DNA of 64,000 nt, from assembly GCF_014651955.1 (NCBI RefSeq), contig NZ_BMXW01000001.1:379319-443318 (forward strand), in the 5' to 3' direction. The notes beneath the pieces were generated by a model. It was not told where the DNA came from and made no database searches. It saw only the letters and a list, made by a program, of their open reading frames with translations. Made by a program: the position numbers and the translations under genes. Below, piece after piece: positions 52,417-61,699 of this stretch (positions are counted from its first letter, which is position 1; the number at the start of each line of letters is the position of its first letter). The stretch comes from Shewanella fodinae. GTDB taxonomy: Bacteria > Pseudomonadota > Gammaproteobacteria > Enterobacterales > Shewanellaceae.

Positions 52417-53076
52417 TCACGCCGATAACCATTGGCGCAGTTGCTTAACTAAGGCTGCTGGCTCACCATAAAAACGGCTAACCGGCACATTGATAAATTG
52501 TTCACCGCGTTGCAGCAATAGACTGGGGAACCCTTGTGCACCGTGCTGTGCCATCAGTTGCCGCGTTTGCTCAATTGCTTGCGTGGCCTGTTTTTTAGCC
52601 GCATCACTGCTGGCTTGTTGCCACCGTCCAGTGTCTATCGCCAAATCTGCAGCCAAGGCGCTCAATACCGCAGGCTGAGTGATATCTTTGCCTTCCACAT
52701 ACCAAGCGTGCTGCGCTGCCGCCAGAAACGCTAACGCATCGCCATCATCTTGCTGTTGCAGTGTTAGCATCGCCGCACTGGCGGGCAGTGAATCCAATAC
52801 CACCGACTGATCACGGCACAAGTGCTCACGATAATTATCACCAAAAACGGCCCCGGTCAGTTCCGCAATGCGGGCATCGTGTTCACTGACATGCTGATGC
52901 CAGTCGGCATTGATTCGACGGCGGCTATAGCCGATAAACAAGCCGCCTGAGTGCAAAACATTGTGGCTCGGCCATGCAGCGGCTGTGGCTTGTAGCAGCG
53001 GTAAAGCGCCATAACTCCAGCCACAGAGCGGGTCAATTATCCAGTGCAAAGTGAATTGTGTTGCTGTAGTCATCAT
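52417..53076 (-). CDS. DsbA-family protein with single active-site cysteine
   Basis: 219 residues from the ATG at 53076 (AGGAG five bases upstream). The thioredoxin-fold start I-D-P-L-C18-G-W-S21-Y-G-A matches DsbA/FrnE-like proteins, which normally have C-x-x-C; here the second cysteine is serine. The inserted helical domain and the cis-proline region (G-F-P-S-L-L-L) are present. No signal peptide, so it is likely cytoplasmic. A monothiol site would allow glutathione-type chemistry but not normal dithiol oxidation. It is divergent from a LysR gene and lies just ahead of the MBL-fold gene. Confidence 0.8.
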   Translation of the reverse strand: MMTTATQFTLHWIIDPLCGWSYGALPLLQATAAAWPSHNVLHSGGLFIGYSRRRINADWHQHVSEHDARIAELTGAVFGDNYREHLCRDQSVVLDSLPASAAMLTLQQQDDGDALAFLAAAQHAWYVEGKDITQPAVLSALAADLAIDTGRWQQASSDAAKKQATQAIEQTRQLMAQHGAQGFPSLLLQRGEQFINVPVSRFYGEPAALVKQLRQWLSA

Positions 53077-53177
53077 GAAATCTCCTGCGTTCAATCAATG
53101 CTGCTATTTTAAGTTTCATTTTCAGCAACAAAATCCCCATAATAAGACATAGTTTGTTTCTTAAATCGAGCAGATGA

Positions 53178-54098
53178 ATGGACAGGATCACCGCTGCGCA
53201 GGTATTTAATCGTATTTGTGAATTGGGTAGTTTAAGTGCCGCATCGCGGGCGATGGGGATGTCGCGACCGATGATCAGTCGCTATTTAGCAGAAATGGAA
53301 GACTGGGCCGGAACGCGCTTGTTGCATCGCTCCTCGCGCAAATTAAGCTTAACGCCTGCAGGCGAGCAACTGCTATTACAAACCCAAGCGCTGCTGCAAG
53401 TCGCCGAAGGGATCAGTCAAGTGGAACGGCAACAAACGGTGGCGGGAACCTTGCGTATTTCCTGCGCCCATTTCACCGCGCAGCGGATTTTGAATCCGCT
53501 GTTGCAGCAGTTTCTCAAGCAACATCCCGCCCTGAAAGTGGAAATACAGATCAGTAATCAAAACGTTAACTTGGTAGCGGAACGAATCGATTTGGCGCTA
53601 CGCATCACTAACGAGCTAGATCCCAATATTATTGCCAGAAAATTGGGTGACTGCCGTTCGGTGCTATGTGCCAGTGCCAACTATCTTGCCGAATATGGCT
53701 CGCCGCAAACACCCGCACAGTTAATCAACCATAACTGTTTGCACTATAGTAACTTTTCTGATGGTTACTGGTCGTTTACAGCACCAAATGGCGAGCCCAT
53801 TGATGCGGCAATTCGAGGGAATTTGTGCGTCAATGAGTCTTCCATTTTACTGGATGCCATCCTCAATGATGCAGGTATTGCGATGTTGCCAACGTTAGAT
53901 GCCGCGCCTTATATCCAAAGTGGTCAGCTAATTCCGCTGCTTGGCGACTACCCGCCACAATTACTGGGGATCTATGGTATTTATCGCAGTCGCTTGCATC
54001 AGCCATTAGCCTTGAAATTGTTGCTGACGGCCTTGCAGGACTATCTGCGGCAAGCAGATCAGCAGGCGTTAACCCAAATGACCATTAACTCACCATAG
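53178..54098 (+). CDS. LysR-type transcriptional regulator
   Basis: 306 residues with the usual N-terminal winged helix (V-F-N-R-I-C-E-L-G-S-L-S-A-A-S-R-A-M-G, R-P-M-I-S-R-Y-L) and a C-terminal effector-binding domain with D-L-A-L-R-I-T. It belongs to the same broad branch as the regulator at 34117. It is divergent from the DsbA-like/MBL-fold pair across about 100 bases, so it likely controls them. Confidence 0.9.
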   Translation: MDRITAAQVFNRICELGSLSAASRAMGMSRPMISRYLAEMEDWAGTRLLHRSSRKLSLTPAGEQLLLQTQALLQVAEGISQVERQQTVAGTLRISCAHFTAQRILNPLLQQFLKQHPALKVEIQISNQNVNLVAERIDLALRITNELDPNIIARKLGDCRSVLCASANYLAEYGSPQTPAQLINHNCLHYSNFSDGYWSFTAPNGEPIDAAIRGNLCVNESSILLDAILNDAGIAMLPTLDAAPYIQSGQLIPLLGDYPPQLLGIYGIYRSRLHQPLALKLLLTALQDYLRQADQQALTQMTINSP

Positions 54099-54224
54099 CG
54101 CCAGTGTTTTTCCATGTGATACGCTGACGCGGCAATAAGCACTCAGCGCGGGCGCTATTTTCAAGTGGCCGCAACGCCGAGAAAGCTAACCACCGCGGTC
54201 ATCCGCTCACGGTGAAGATGAAAC

Positions 54225-54512
54225 ATGAATCCAACAAAAGTGGTGCGTGAACAGGTAAAACAGTTGACCGACTTGCCCAATATTGGCAAAGCCATGGCGG
54301 GCGATCTGCAACGATTGGGCATTAGCACGCCGCAACAACTGCATGGACGCGATCCCTACGCGTTATATCTGGCGTTATGTGAATTGACCGGGGAACGTCA
54401 AGATCCTTGTGTGCTTGACGTATTTATTGCCATTACCCGCTTTGTGGATGGTGAGGATGCCGCCCCTTGGTGGCACTATACGGCCGAGCGAAAAGCCCGC
54501 TATCAACGCTAG
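54225..54512 (+). CDS. Helix-hairpin-helix protein, Cdd1 family
   Basis: 95 residues. The N-terminal L-P-N-I-G-K-A-M-A-G-D-L-x-x-L-G-I-x-x-P-x-x-L forms a helix-hairpin-helix, a non-specific DNA-binding motif. The second half (D-P-C-V-L-D-V-F-I-A-I-T-R and P-W-W-H-Y-T-A-E-R-K) is conserved in the family known as pathogenicity locus Cdd1 or mitomycin-resistance-like protein. Its function is not established. A single-gene unit convergent with the following LysR gene. Confidence 0.85.
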   Translation: MNPTKVVREQVKQLTDLPNIGKAMAGDLQRLGISTPQQLHGRDPYALYLALCELTGERQDPCVLDVFIAITRFVDGEDAAPWWHYTAERKARYQR

Positions 54513-54532
54513 TGATGAACACCGTTTGCCGT

Positions 54533-55468
54533 TTATTCACTGGCAGTCAGGGCGGTGATGATATGCGGCATCCGCCGTTTCATCTCCTCCACAAACAACC
54601 GAAGCTTCGCCGGATAAAAACGCGCGTAAGGATAGATGATATAAACCGGTAATGGCGGCGCCTGCCAGCCGGGCAATAGCTGTTGCAACCGTCCCGCACG
54701 CACATCTTTTGCGACTAGCCATTCTGAGCCAACACCGATACCCAACCCGTTGACGGCCGCGCTGCACAAGGCATAAAGGCTGTCGGTGTAGAATCTGGGC
54801 GTGAGTTTCAAGGTGTACTGTTCACCACTTTGGTGACTGAGTATCAGTTCATTGCGGTAAAATGTCTGCAGCGCCAGCCAAGGCTTCTGCTCCAGTTGTC
54901 GCGGATGCGTCAGCGTCCCCCAGTCTGCCGCGAGCGCAGATGACGCCACTAGGATGCGCGGAACTTCGGCCAGTTTAATCGCCACCATGTTCGCATCGCT
55001 CACGTCCCCCACCTGGATGGCACAATCAATATCCGAAGCAATAAAGTCCTTGATGGCACGGTCATCATGCAGCAGCCATTGTACCGAGACATCAGGATAC
55101 TGCCGCATAAAATCTGCTAGGGGTGCCACCAGTGCATCCTGTCCAAAAGCATGCGGCGCAATTACTCGCAACATGCCTTCTGGAGCCTTAATGGCCCCAG
55201 TCAACTCGCTGTCAAAACTGTCCCACCGTTCCACCAATTCTTTGGCACCCGCATAATAACGCTCCCCCACTTCCGTCAAACGGAACTGATGAGTGGAGCG
55301 GTGCAGCAGTTTCAGGCCTAACTGTTGTTCCAAAGTTTGGAGACGGCGACTGATAGTTGGCTGAGTGGTTGCCATCTGTTTGGCGGCAGCAGACATTGAA
55401 CCCGCCTCTACAATCCGGATAAAGGTTTTCATCAGCTCGATGCGGTCGGGTACGTTAGCAATGACCAT
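54533..55468 (-). CDS. LysR-type transcriptional regulator
   Basis: 311 residues from the ATG at 55468 (GGAAG upstream); the frame extends further upstream but into the divergent promoter region. Winged helix: F-I-R-I-V-E-A-G-S-M-S-A-A-A-K-Q-M, T-Q-P-T-I-S-R-R-L-Q-T-L-E. Effector domain with D-C-A-I-Q-V-G-D-V. It is divergent from an MFS transporter gene and probably regulates it. Confidence 0.9.
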   Translation of the reverse strand: MVIANVPDRIELMKTFIRIVEAGSMSAAAKQMATTQPTISRRLQTLEQQLGLKLLHRSTHQFRLTEVGERYYAGAKELVERWDSFDSELTGAIKAPEGMLRVIAPHAFGQDALVAPLADFMRQYPDVSVQWLLHDDRAIKDFIASDIDCAIQVGDVSDANMVAIKLAEVPRILVASSALAADWGTLTHPRQLEQKPWLALQTFYRNELILSHQSGEQYTLKLTPRFYTDSLYALCSAAVNGLGIGVGSEWLVAKDVRAGRLQQLLPGWQAPPLPVYIIYPYARFYPAKLRLFVEEMKRRMPHIITALTASE

Positions 55469-55605
55469 GATTGCACTTCCTTTTGTTGTCAGACAACACG
55501 CCAGCAGTTTTATACACATTACGTATATCAAGATTACCAGTCAGCCATCTACACAGCAAATATCACCGGATTATCATCACATCCATCGAAATCAATAGGT
55601 ATACC

Positions 55606-56838
55606 ATGATGAAATCCATGCACGATACACATAACACCCAACAACCGGCTATTCCCGGTTATTTGATCTTCATGTTGGCTTTGACCGCAGGGATGGCCGT
55701 TGCTTCACTGTATTATTGTCAACCATTACTGGCATTGCTCGGCAACAATTTTCACCTGAACAGCGCTACGGTTGGCACATTACCAACACTGACACAGGCA
55801 GGTTATGCACTTGGGCTAATGTTGTTGATCCCGCTCGGAGACAAATTTGACAGGCGCCGCGTGATACTCGTTAAAGGTCTAGCGTTAGCCACTGCATTGG
55901 CCTTTACCGCAGTTAGCCCAGGTTTGGCACTAGTGCTAGTGGCCAGCTTTATCGTAGGGATCACCGCCACCATGGCGCAGGATGTAATCCCCGCGGCGGC
56001 GGCCATGACGGACAGTAGTCAGCGTGGTCGAGTTGTAGGACAAGTGATGACCGGATTATTGACGGGGATACTCCTGTCACGGGTGATCAGTGGTTTTATC
56101 GGTGAATGGTTCGGCTGGCGCAGTGTTTATCTCGCCGCGGCTGCAGCCATGTTACTGGTGACGATTTTACTATGGCGCGCCTTGCCGCGGTTTACCCCCG
56201 CCAGTACGCTGAGTGTTGGTGAGTTATACCGCTCTATGTTTAGTTTACTGGCGACTCATGCCAAATTGCAGAAAGCCGCCGTAGCACAAGGACTGCTAAA
56301 CGCCGCCTTCAGTGCCTTCTGGACCACATTGGCATTAATGCTCTATCAGAATTTTCATCTAGGCAGTAGTGCCGCTGGCCTATTTGGTCTTGCCGGTGCA
56401 GTTGGCGCATTAACCGCACCTTTTTTTGGTAAAGCGGCCGACCGTTTTGGACCACAGCGCATGACACGGATTGGGGCACTGCTGACCGGCGTATCATTTT
56501 TACTGATGCTGTTTGCGGGAAGTGCGATTAACACCACGTGGTATTTGCCAATATTGGCAGTGCTGACGGTGAGTTTTGATATGGGGGTGCAAATGTGTCT
56601 GATCTCCCATCAGACCATCATCTACAACACCGCCCCCCATGCGATGAGTCGAGCCAATGCCATTCTGCTAGCCGGAGTATTTATCGGCATGACCAGCGGC
56701 AGTCTGGTTGCCAGCCAGCTATTTAGCCACTGGGGTTGGCAGGCCGTGATAGCCTTTGCCACGTTGGTATCCGCACTAGCGCTGCTACTGCGGTTGCTGC
56801 CAGAACGGCGCACTATGATAAGTGACACTGTGATTTAG
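55606..56838 (+). CDS. MFS transporter, DHA1-type
   Basis: 410 residues from the ATG at 55606; the longer open frame covers the promoter region of the divergent LysR gene and has no family match. Twelve membrane segments. Motifs A-S-L-Y-Y-C-Q-P-L-L, G-D-K-F-D-R-R-R-V-I (motif A) and Q-D-V-I-P-A-A-A-A-M are typical of the YnfM-like drug or metabolite exporters. The substrate is unknown. The adjoining LysR gene is the likely regulator. Confidence 0.88.
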   Translation: MMKSMHDTHNTQQPAIPGYLIFMLALTAGMAVASLYYCQPLLALLGNNFHLNSATVGTLPTLTQAGYALGLMLLIPLGDKFDRRRVILVKGLALATALAFTAVSPGLALVLVASFIVGITATMAQDVIPAAAAMTDSSQRGRVVGQVMTGLLTGILLSRVISGFIGEWFGWRSVYLAAAAAMLLVTILLWRALPRFTPASTLSVGELYRSMFSLLATHAKLQKAAVAQGLLNAAFSAFWTTLALMLYQNFHLGSSAAGLFGLAGAVGALTAPFFGKAADRFGPQRMTRIGALLTGVSFLLMLFAGSAINTTWYLPILAVLTVSFDMGVQMCLISHQTIIYNTAPHAMSRANAILLAGVFIGMTSGSLVASQLFSHWGWQAVIAFATLVSALALLLRLLPERRTMISDTVI

Positions 56839-56862
56839 GTAACATTTTACTTACAGTAATCC

Positions 56863-56915
56863 GGCTGCAGTTCACGCCGCGCAAAATACTGCAGCCACCA
56901 AGTTGTTTTTTTGAC
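56863..56915 (+). terminator. Possible terminator after the MFS gene
   Basis: GGCTGCAGT (56863-56871) and ACTGCAGCC (56888-56896) form a 9-bp stem with a 16-base loop; a T7 tract lies about eleven bases further on. The distance between stem and T-tract makes it imperfect. Confidence 0.4.
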
Positions 56916-57051
56916 CAGTAGCGCAAATTTTCTGTGGTCATACGGGTAATTTGGACAACCGTGTGCGACTCAGCGCACCGACAATCTCCCCAGCAAAGCA
57001 GGTTGGCCATCAATGGCAAGTCATTGTGGCTGACCGAAAGGAAATCATCAG

Positions 57052-57609
57052 ATGAAAACAGCGGTATTGGTTATAGATGTACAGCGCGCTTTTTTCGAGC
57101 AAGAACCACTGCCCTATCGCGCTAAGGCAACCATTAACAACATCAATGCAGTCACCGAATGGGCGCGCGCGCAACGTTACCCGGTGGTGTTTATTCAACA
57201 TCAGCGTGCGGGGCTGGAGCCTGGCGGCGATGGCTGGCAGTTGCAACTGGATTTATTGGTGCGTCATGGTGATCAATTTGTTCAGAAAAGCACACCGGAT
57301 TCGTTCCAGAACACCATTTTAAAACCGCTGCTGGATCAACACGGCATTGATCACTTGGTCATTTGTGGTTTTGCCACAGAGTTTTGCGTAGACACCACGG
57401 TACGCCGTGCGGCGGCTCTGGGATATTCAGTAGACTTGGTAGCCGATGCCCATACCACACTGGATAAAGCCCATGCCGATGCCGCCTGTATCCGCCATCA
57501 TCACAATTGCACGCTACCGGCGATTACCAGCTTTGGCGTTACTATCCGCGCCGTGCCAACGGCTCAGTTAGTGCTGACAGAACAACACCCGGCAACATTA
57601 GTGTTATAA
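57052..57609 (+). CDS. Isochorismatase-like cysteine hydrolase
   Basis: 185 residues with the intact catalytic triad of the family: D9 in V-I-D-V-Q, K79 in V-Q-K-S-T-P-D, and C112 in T-E-F-C-V-D-T. These enzymes hydrolyse amides such as nicotinamide, biuret or N-carbamoyl compounds; the exact substrate cannot be read from the sequence. AGGA lies upstream of the start and a strong terminator follows. Confidence 0.9.
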   Translation: MKTAVLVIDVQRAFFEQEPLPYRAKATINNINAVTEWARAQRYPVVFIQHQRAGLEPGGDGWQLQLDLLVRHGDQFVQKSTPDSFQNTILKPLLDQHGIDHLVICGFATEFCVDTTVRRAAALGYSVDLVADAHTTLDKAHADAACIRHHHNCTLPAITSFGVTIRAVPTAQLVLTEQHPATLVL

Positions 57610-57634
57610 CTCCTATTGGACGCAGTAACCGCAT

Positions 57635-57664
57635 AAAAAACGTGGCTCAATGGCCACGTTTTTT
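57635..57664. terminator. Bidirectional terminator
   Basis: A6-CGTGGC (57635-57646) and GCCACG-T6 (57653-57664) with a 6-base loop, serving both the rightward hydrolase gene and the leftward ycfL operon. Confidence 0.93.
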
Positions 57665-57680
57665 GGGTTAGGCGTCACGA

Positions 57681-58070
57681 TCAGTTAGGAATAATCTCTC
57701 TGATCTGAATATCAAACCAGCTGGCACGCCCGTTAGGTGCGGTAGACTTAACTTGTACCTGCTGAAATCCATGTAATGTCACGGGTACCCAACTCATATT
57801 CTCAGCATCTATGCTGTTGTTATTGGCATCGTACCAGGTCACACGATATTGTAGATTCAGGTTATAAGATGTATGACTGCGTAAGGTAGCATAGCCACTC
57901 AACTGACCACCATCTGGATAGGCTTTTATCGATTCTAGGCTCACCTTGCGACCAATGCTGACATTATCAACCCGGTTAACGCCCTGTGAATTTGCATAAA
58001 TCCCGGCAGTATTGGTTGCGCAGGCACCAAGTGTCAGCAACGCCACTGTCATCAGCACAGCTGTTTTCAT
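57681..58070 (-). CDS. ycfL: YcfL-like lipoprotein (DUF1425)
   Basis: 129 residues. A lipoprotein signal ends in L-G-A-C17. The mature part is a beta-sandwich-like domain with Y-R-V-T-W-Y-D and W-x-x-V-x-L-x-G, as in E. coli YcfL. In E. coli ycfL lies between hinT and lpoB; here hinT is three genes upstream on the same strand, so the grouping is partly kept but lpoB does not follow. Function unknown; likely outer-membrane inner leaflet. Confidence 0.85.
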   Translation of the reverse strand: MKTAVLMTVALLTLGACATNTAGIYANSQGVNRVDNVSIGRKVSLESIKAYPDGGQLSGYATLRSHTSYNLNLQYRVTWYDANNNSIDAENMSWVPVTLHGFQQVQVKSTAPNGRASWFDIQIREIIPN

Positions 58071-58086
58071 TCTAGATACTCCTTCA

Positions 58087-58542
58087 TCAATCGATCAAAA
58101 AATGCGCCCTCGCAGTGGCAATCAGCTGTTTGCGATTAGTCTGCCAGCAGTTGATATGCACGTTAGCCACACGTCGTCCTTGGCGAGTGATATAGCACTC
58201 AGCAAAAGAGTCTTTATGATACCCCGCACGTAAATAATCGATAGAAAAATCGACCACTTTGGGCACCTTGCTGGTCTGCATAAACACCATCAACTGGATG
58301 ATGGCTGACATTTCCATAAAGCCTGCAATCACGCCGCCATGCAGTGCAGGCAGTACCGGATTACCGATGTTGTCATCTTTTGCTGGCAGCCGAAACACCA
58401 GTTCGTCTCCAAAACGATTGACCTCCATGCCAATAAATCGGGCATAGGGCACATGTTCCAGCAGATAGTTAAAATCGTTGGTTTCAGCAACTTTGGCTAC
58501 CAGACTTTTGACATCGCTTATCTGAGGTTTGTTCTCGCTCAT
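58087..58542 (-). CDS. PaaI-family hot-dog thioesterase
   Basis: 151 residues, single hot-dog domain. The catalytic region reads L-H-G-G-V-I-A-G-F-M-E-M, with H-G-G-V-I typical of the PaaI/YbgC-type acyl-CoA thioesterases, and a C-terminal R-V-A-N-V-H-I-N strand. It probably hydrolyses an acyl-CoA; the chain type is unknown. It starts two bases after the stop of a second thioesterase gene, so the two are probably partners or recent paralogues. Confidence 0.85.
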   Translation of the reverse strand: MSENKPQISDVKSLVAKVAETNDFNYLLEHVPYARFIGMEVNRFGDELVFRLPAKDDNIGNPVLPALHGGVIAGFMEMSAIIQLMVFMQTSKVPKVVDFSIDYLRAGYHKDSFAECYITRQGRRVANVHINCWQTNRKQLIATARAHFLID

Positions 58543-58544
58543 GG

Positions 58545-59042
58545 CTACTGCTCATCCCCCATTAATGCTTGTCGGAACGCGTCACCTATCATTTCAGGGC
58601 TAATCCGCATAAAACTGCCCACGGCGTGCGCGATTGGATCATCGATGCTGTCCTGGTAGGCGAAACCGCGGGTAAAAGCGACACTTGAGGATAAACGGTA
58701 GCATTCAGCAAACCCGAATATGGGTTTATGAGGTTGCGCAGGTTTCATATAGTCCACCCGCAGATCCAGCGTGGGGGAGATCTCTAATGAAGCAAATTTT
58801 TGCTTGATTGCACACACGACCGCGCAACCACTGGCGGTATCCATCAAGGTGGTGATCACACCGCCATGTAACACGCCGGTGTCGGGATAGCCAATCAACG
58901 CCTCGTTATAGGGTAACTCCAATAGCACATGATGTTCGCTGGCCTCATGTACCTGCAACCCCAGGCGGCGACACTGGGCTAACTGATTAACAAACCGGGT
59001 CGCCAAGCCGGTCATTGGAAAAAATTCTGGATTGGTCTTCAT
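58545..59042 (-). CDS. PaaI-family hot-dog thioesterase
   Basis: 165 residues with [12 protein letters not shown], the more canonical active site with the catalytic aspartate that the neighbouring copy lacks (Glu-Met there). The later strand L-R-V-D-Y-M-K-P-A fits acyl-CoA thioesterases. Its start overlaps the hinT stop by four bases, and the second thioesterase follows directly, so hinT, both thioesterases and ycfL look like one operon. Confidence 0.88.
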   Translation of the reverse strand: MKTNPEFFPMTGLATRFVNQLAQCRRLGLQVHEASEHHVLLELPYNEALIGYPDTGVLHGGVITTLMDTASGCAVVCAIKQKFASLEISPTLDLRVDYMKPAQPHKPIFGFAECYRLSSSVAFTRGFAYQDSIDDPIAHAVGSFMRISPEMIGDAFRQALMGDEQ

Positions 59043-59413
59043 TTATCGCTCTTGTCGGTGCTTTTGCAACTGAGCATCGGTCCTAACGGCTCACCGCCCA
59101 GCAGATGCATATGCACATGGAATACTTCCTGACCACCATATTCATTACAGTTAACAATCAGACGGTAACCATCTTCAGCAATGCCGGCTTCTTCAGCCAA
59201 TTTGGCAGCCACGGTAAACATTCGTCCCAGCGCCTGTTCGTCAGATGCCTTCACATCATTAATGGTAGGGATCACATGATTAGGAACAATCAGCAGATGC
59301 ACTGGGGCCTTAGGCGCTATGTCTCTGAAGGCAGTGACCAGATGATCCTGATACACGATATCGGCGGGAATTTCACGCCGTACAATTTTACTGAATAGGG
59401 TTTCTTCGGCCAT
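59039..59413 (-). CDS. hinT: HIT-family purine nucleoside phosphoramidase
   Basis: 124 residues with the HIT motif H99-V-H101-M-H103 and the N-terminal [12 protein letters not shown] of HinT. It hydrolyses adenosine phosphoramidates and is a soluble dimer. It is the first gene of the hinT-thioesterase-thioesterase-ycfL unit; the next gene's start overlaps its stop. Confidence 0.94.
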   Translation of the reverse strand: MAEETLFSKIVRREIPADIVYQDHLVTAFRDIAPKAPVHLLIVPNHVIPTINDVKASDEQALGRMFTVAAKLAEEAGIAEDGYRLIVNCNEYGGQEVFHVHMHLLGGEPLGPMLSCKSTDKSDK

Positions 59414-59683
59414 AGTCCACTCTCCGGTGTGTTGTTTTCAAAGCCTTAATATCACAGTTTTTCACTGTTTAGCCATTATAACCGAAGCAATCGCAGATGG
59501 AGTGCCCAAACCCGATTCGAAGTTGCTAATTGCCGCATAAACGCTGTAAACCAGCAGCAACAGCATCGACACTGGCAGCATAGCGGGACAGTATAAGACA
59601 TTGAAAATCTGCAATGATGATTGCTGGCGGCGGGCATTTTTGGCAGCATGGCATCATCTTAAGCCCACATACATTCTCGTCCC

Positions 59684-61441
59684 ATGATCCGTTATCAGAT
59701 TACCGCCATCGATCCGGTGGCCCATCTGTTTGAAGTCGCGTTACGTATTGATAAACCCGCCCCGGTGCAACAGCTGTGGCTGCCCGCTTGGTTGCCCGGC
59801 AGTTATATGGTGCGTGACTTTGCCAAAAATCTTATCGATATCCGTGCATTTGATGAAATCAATCGGCCATTGCCGCTACAACAACTGGACAAGCAACGCT
59901 GGCAAGTGAGTTCTAGCGCCGAGGTGCTGCACCTGCGTTACCGGGTTTATGCCTGGGATTTATCGGTACGCACCGCCCACCTGGATCAAACTCACGGTTT
60001 TTTCAACGGCAGTAGCGTCTTTCTGGCGGTGGCTGGTCGCGAGCAACAAACACATGAAGTTGAAATTCTGCCACCCAAAGGAATAGTAGACTGGCAACTA
60101 GCCACCATGTTACCTCGTGTTAGTGGCGACGACTGGCAGTTTGGCCGTTTTCGTGCAGCGGATTACGATGAACTTATCGATCATCCGGTAGAGATGGGCA
60201 CCTTTACTATAGGTACTTTTAATGCCTGCGGCGTACGTCATGATGTTATTCTCACCGGGCGTCATTACTGCTGTATGCCGCGTTTGCTGGCTGATTTAAC
60301 GGCCATCTGTGAAAGCCAGATCCAACTGTTTGGCACGCCAGCGCCGTTTGACCGTTACCTGTTTATGACCCAAGTGCTAAAAGACGGCTTTGGAGGCTTG
60401 GAACATCGAGCATCCACGGCCCTGCATTGCTCCCGCCATGAACTGCCACAATCAGTGGATGCGCCAGTGGATAAGGACTATCGCAACTATCTAACACTCT
60501 GCAGTCATGAGTATTTCCATAGCTGGAACGTCAAACGCATTAAACCTGCGGCTTTTATGCCGTATCAGTTACAAGCTGAAAGTTACACCCGCCAGTTATG
60601 GGCTTATGAAGGCATCACCTCCTATTATGATGACTTGATGACCTACCGCAGCGGCTGTATTGACAAACAAGGCTATCTGGAACTACTCAGCCAAACCTTT
60701 ACCCGAGTTTATCGCGGTAGTGGCCGCTTACTACAGAGCCTGAGTGATTCCAGTTTTAATGCTTGGACTAAGTTCTACAAACAGGATGAAAATGCGGGCA
60801 ATGCGATTGTTAGCTACTACACCAAAGGCGCGTTATTTGCCTTATTCCTCGATTTAACCCTGAGATTAGAAACTCATGGCAAAAAATCGTTGGATGACCT
60901 GATGCGCCTCCTGTGGCAACGTTTTGGTCAAAAAGCCCTTGGCACCGCTGATGACAGCCACCAGCAACTTTACAGCGAGTTGTTGGGCCGTGATGCTACT
61001 GCAGAATTTGCTTGGCTCCACCAAACAGAAGATTTACCACTGGCCTCGCTGCTCGCGCAATTTGGCGTTGAACTGAAACTGCGTACCAGCAGTGGTAATA
61101 GCGATCAAGGTGGTGGCAACATCGACGGACTCACCGTCGGTTTTGGCGCTAAATATAAGGCGGAAAGCATTGGGATCCGCCTGACCAGTATCAGCAATGG
61201 CTCCGCTGCTCATAAAGCTGGCCTCAGTGCCAAAGACCTACTGATTGCGGCCGATGGCCTGCAAGTCAGCACGCAATTTGAGCAAGCATTGCAACGCTAT
61301 CAGCCCGGAACATCCATCACGCTGCATTGGTTCCGCGATGATGTGCTGATGACAGGAGAATTACCTATCGAAGCCGCCGCCAAAGATACGGTGTCACTTA
61401 TCTTAAAAGATGATGTGCAGGCCAAAGCTTGGCTGGGCTAA
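59684..61441 (+). CDS. M61-family metallopeptidase with PDZ domain
   Basis: 585 residues. An N-terminal beta domain (P-A-W-L-P-G-S-Y-M-V-R-D-F is a family hallmark) precedes the gluzincin core with H275-E276-Y-F-H279 and the third ligand E309 in A-Y-E-G-I-T. A PDZ domain lies at about 495-560. M61 peptidases are glycyl aminopeptidases or related enzymes. No signal peptide is visible, so it is likely cytoplasmic. A terminator follows. Confidence 0.93.
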   Translation: MIRYQITAIDPVAHLFEVALRIDKPAPVQQLWLPAWLPGSYMVRDFAKNLIDIRAFDEINRPLPLQQLDKQRWQVSSSAEVLHLRYRVYAWDLSVRTAHLDQTHGFFNGSSVFLAVAGREQQTHEVEILPPKGIVDWQLATMLPRVSGDDWQFGRFRAADYDELIDHPVEMGTFTIGTFNACGVRHDVILTGRHYCCMPRLLADLTAICESQIQLFGTPAPFDRYLFMTQVLKDGFGGLEHRASTALHCSRHELPQSVDAPVDKDYRNYLTLCSHEYFHSWNVKRIKPAAFMPYQLQAESYTRQLWAYEGITSYYDDLMTYRSGCIDKQGYLELLSQTFTRVYRGSGRLLQSLSDSSFNAWTKFYKQDENAGNAIVSYYTKGALFALFLDLTLRLETHGKKSLDDLMRLLWQRFGQKALGTADDSHQQLYSELLGRDATAEFAWLHQTEDLPLASLLAQFGVELKLRTSSGNSDQGGGNIDGLTVGFGAKYKAESIGIRLTSISNGSAAHKAGLSAKDLLIAADGLQVSTQFEQALQRYQPGTSITLHWFRDDVLMTGELPIEAAAKDTVSLILKDDVQAKAWLG

Positions 61442-61477
61442 CCGGTTAATACGCTGATTTGTCTAACACTTATGTGC

Positions 61478-61508
61478 CGAAAAAGAGTGGTGCCGGCCAC
61501 TCTTTTGC
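61478..61508 (+). terminator. Terminator of the M61 peptidase gene
   Basis: AAAAGAGTGG (61481-61490) and CCACTCTTTT (61497-61506) with a 6-base loop, 40 bases after the stop. Confidence 0.85.
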
Positions 61509-61699
61509 TTTCAGCATGCCAGGCATCATTCATTACTTGGCACGCGCAAGACAATAACATAATCGCTGGCATCTTATGCCAGCTATAGCACCGATTCGGC
61601 GAACTAAACCGTGAGTTCTGCATATCTGCTTCGCAAAACGCGCAGATTGCTCTACTATGCGCCACCCCAAAAAATTTCCGCTGAAATACCTAGGCCAAT

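Noticed and set aside
54095..54158. Terminator ATAGCGCC/GGCGCTAT after the LysR gene at 53178
   Set aside because: The arms are 48 bases apart and only eight bases long, which is too weak to support.
55471..55605. Upstream extension of the MFS frame
   Set aside because: It spans the divergent promoter region of the LysR gene and contains no membrane-protein start pattern.
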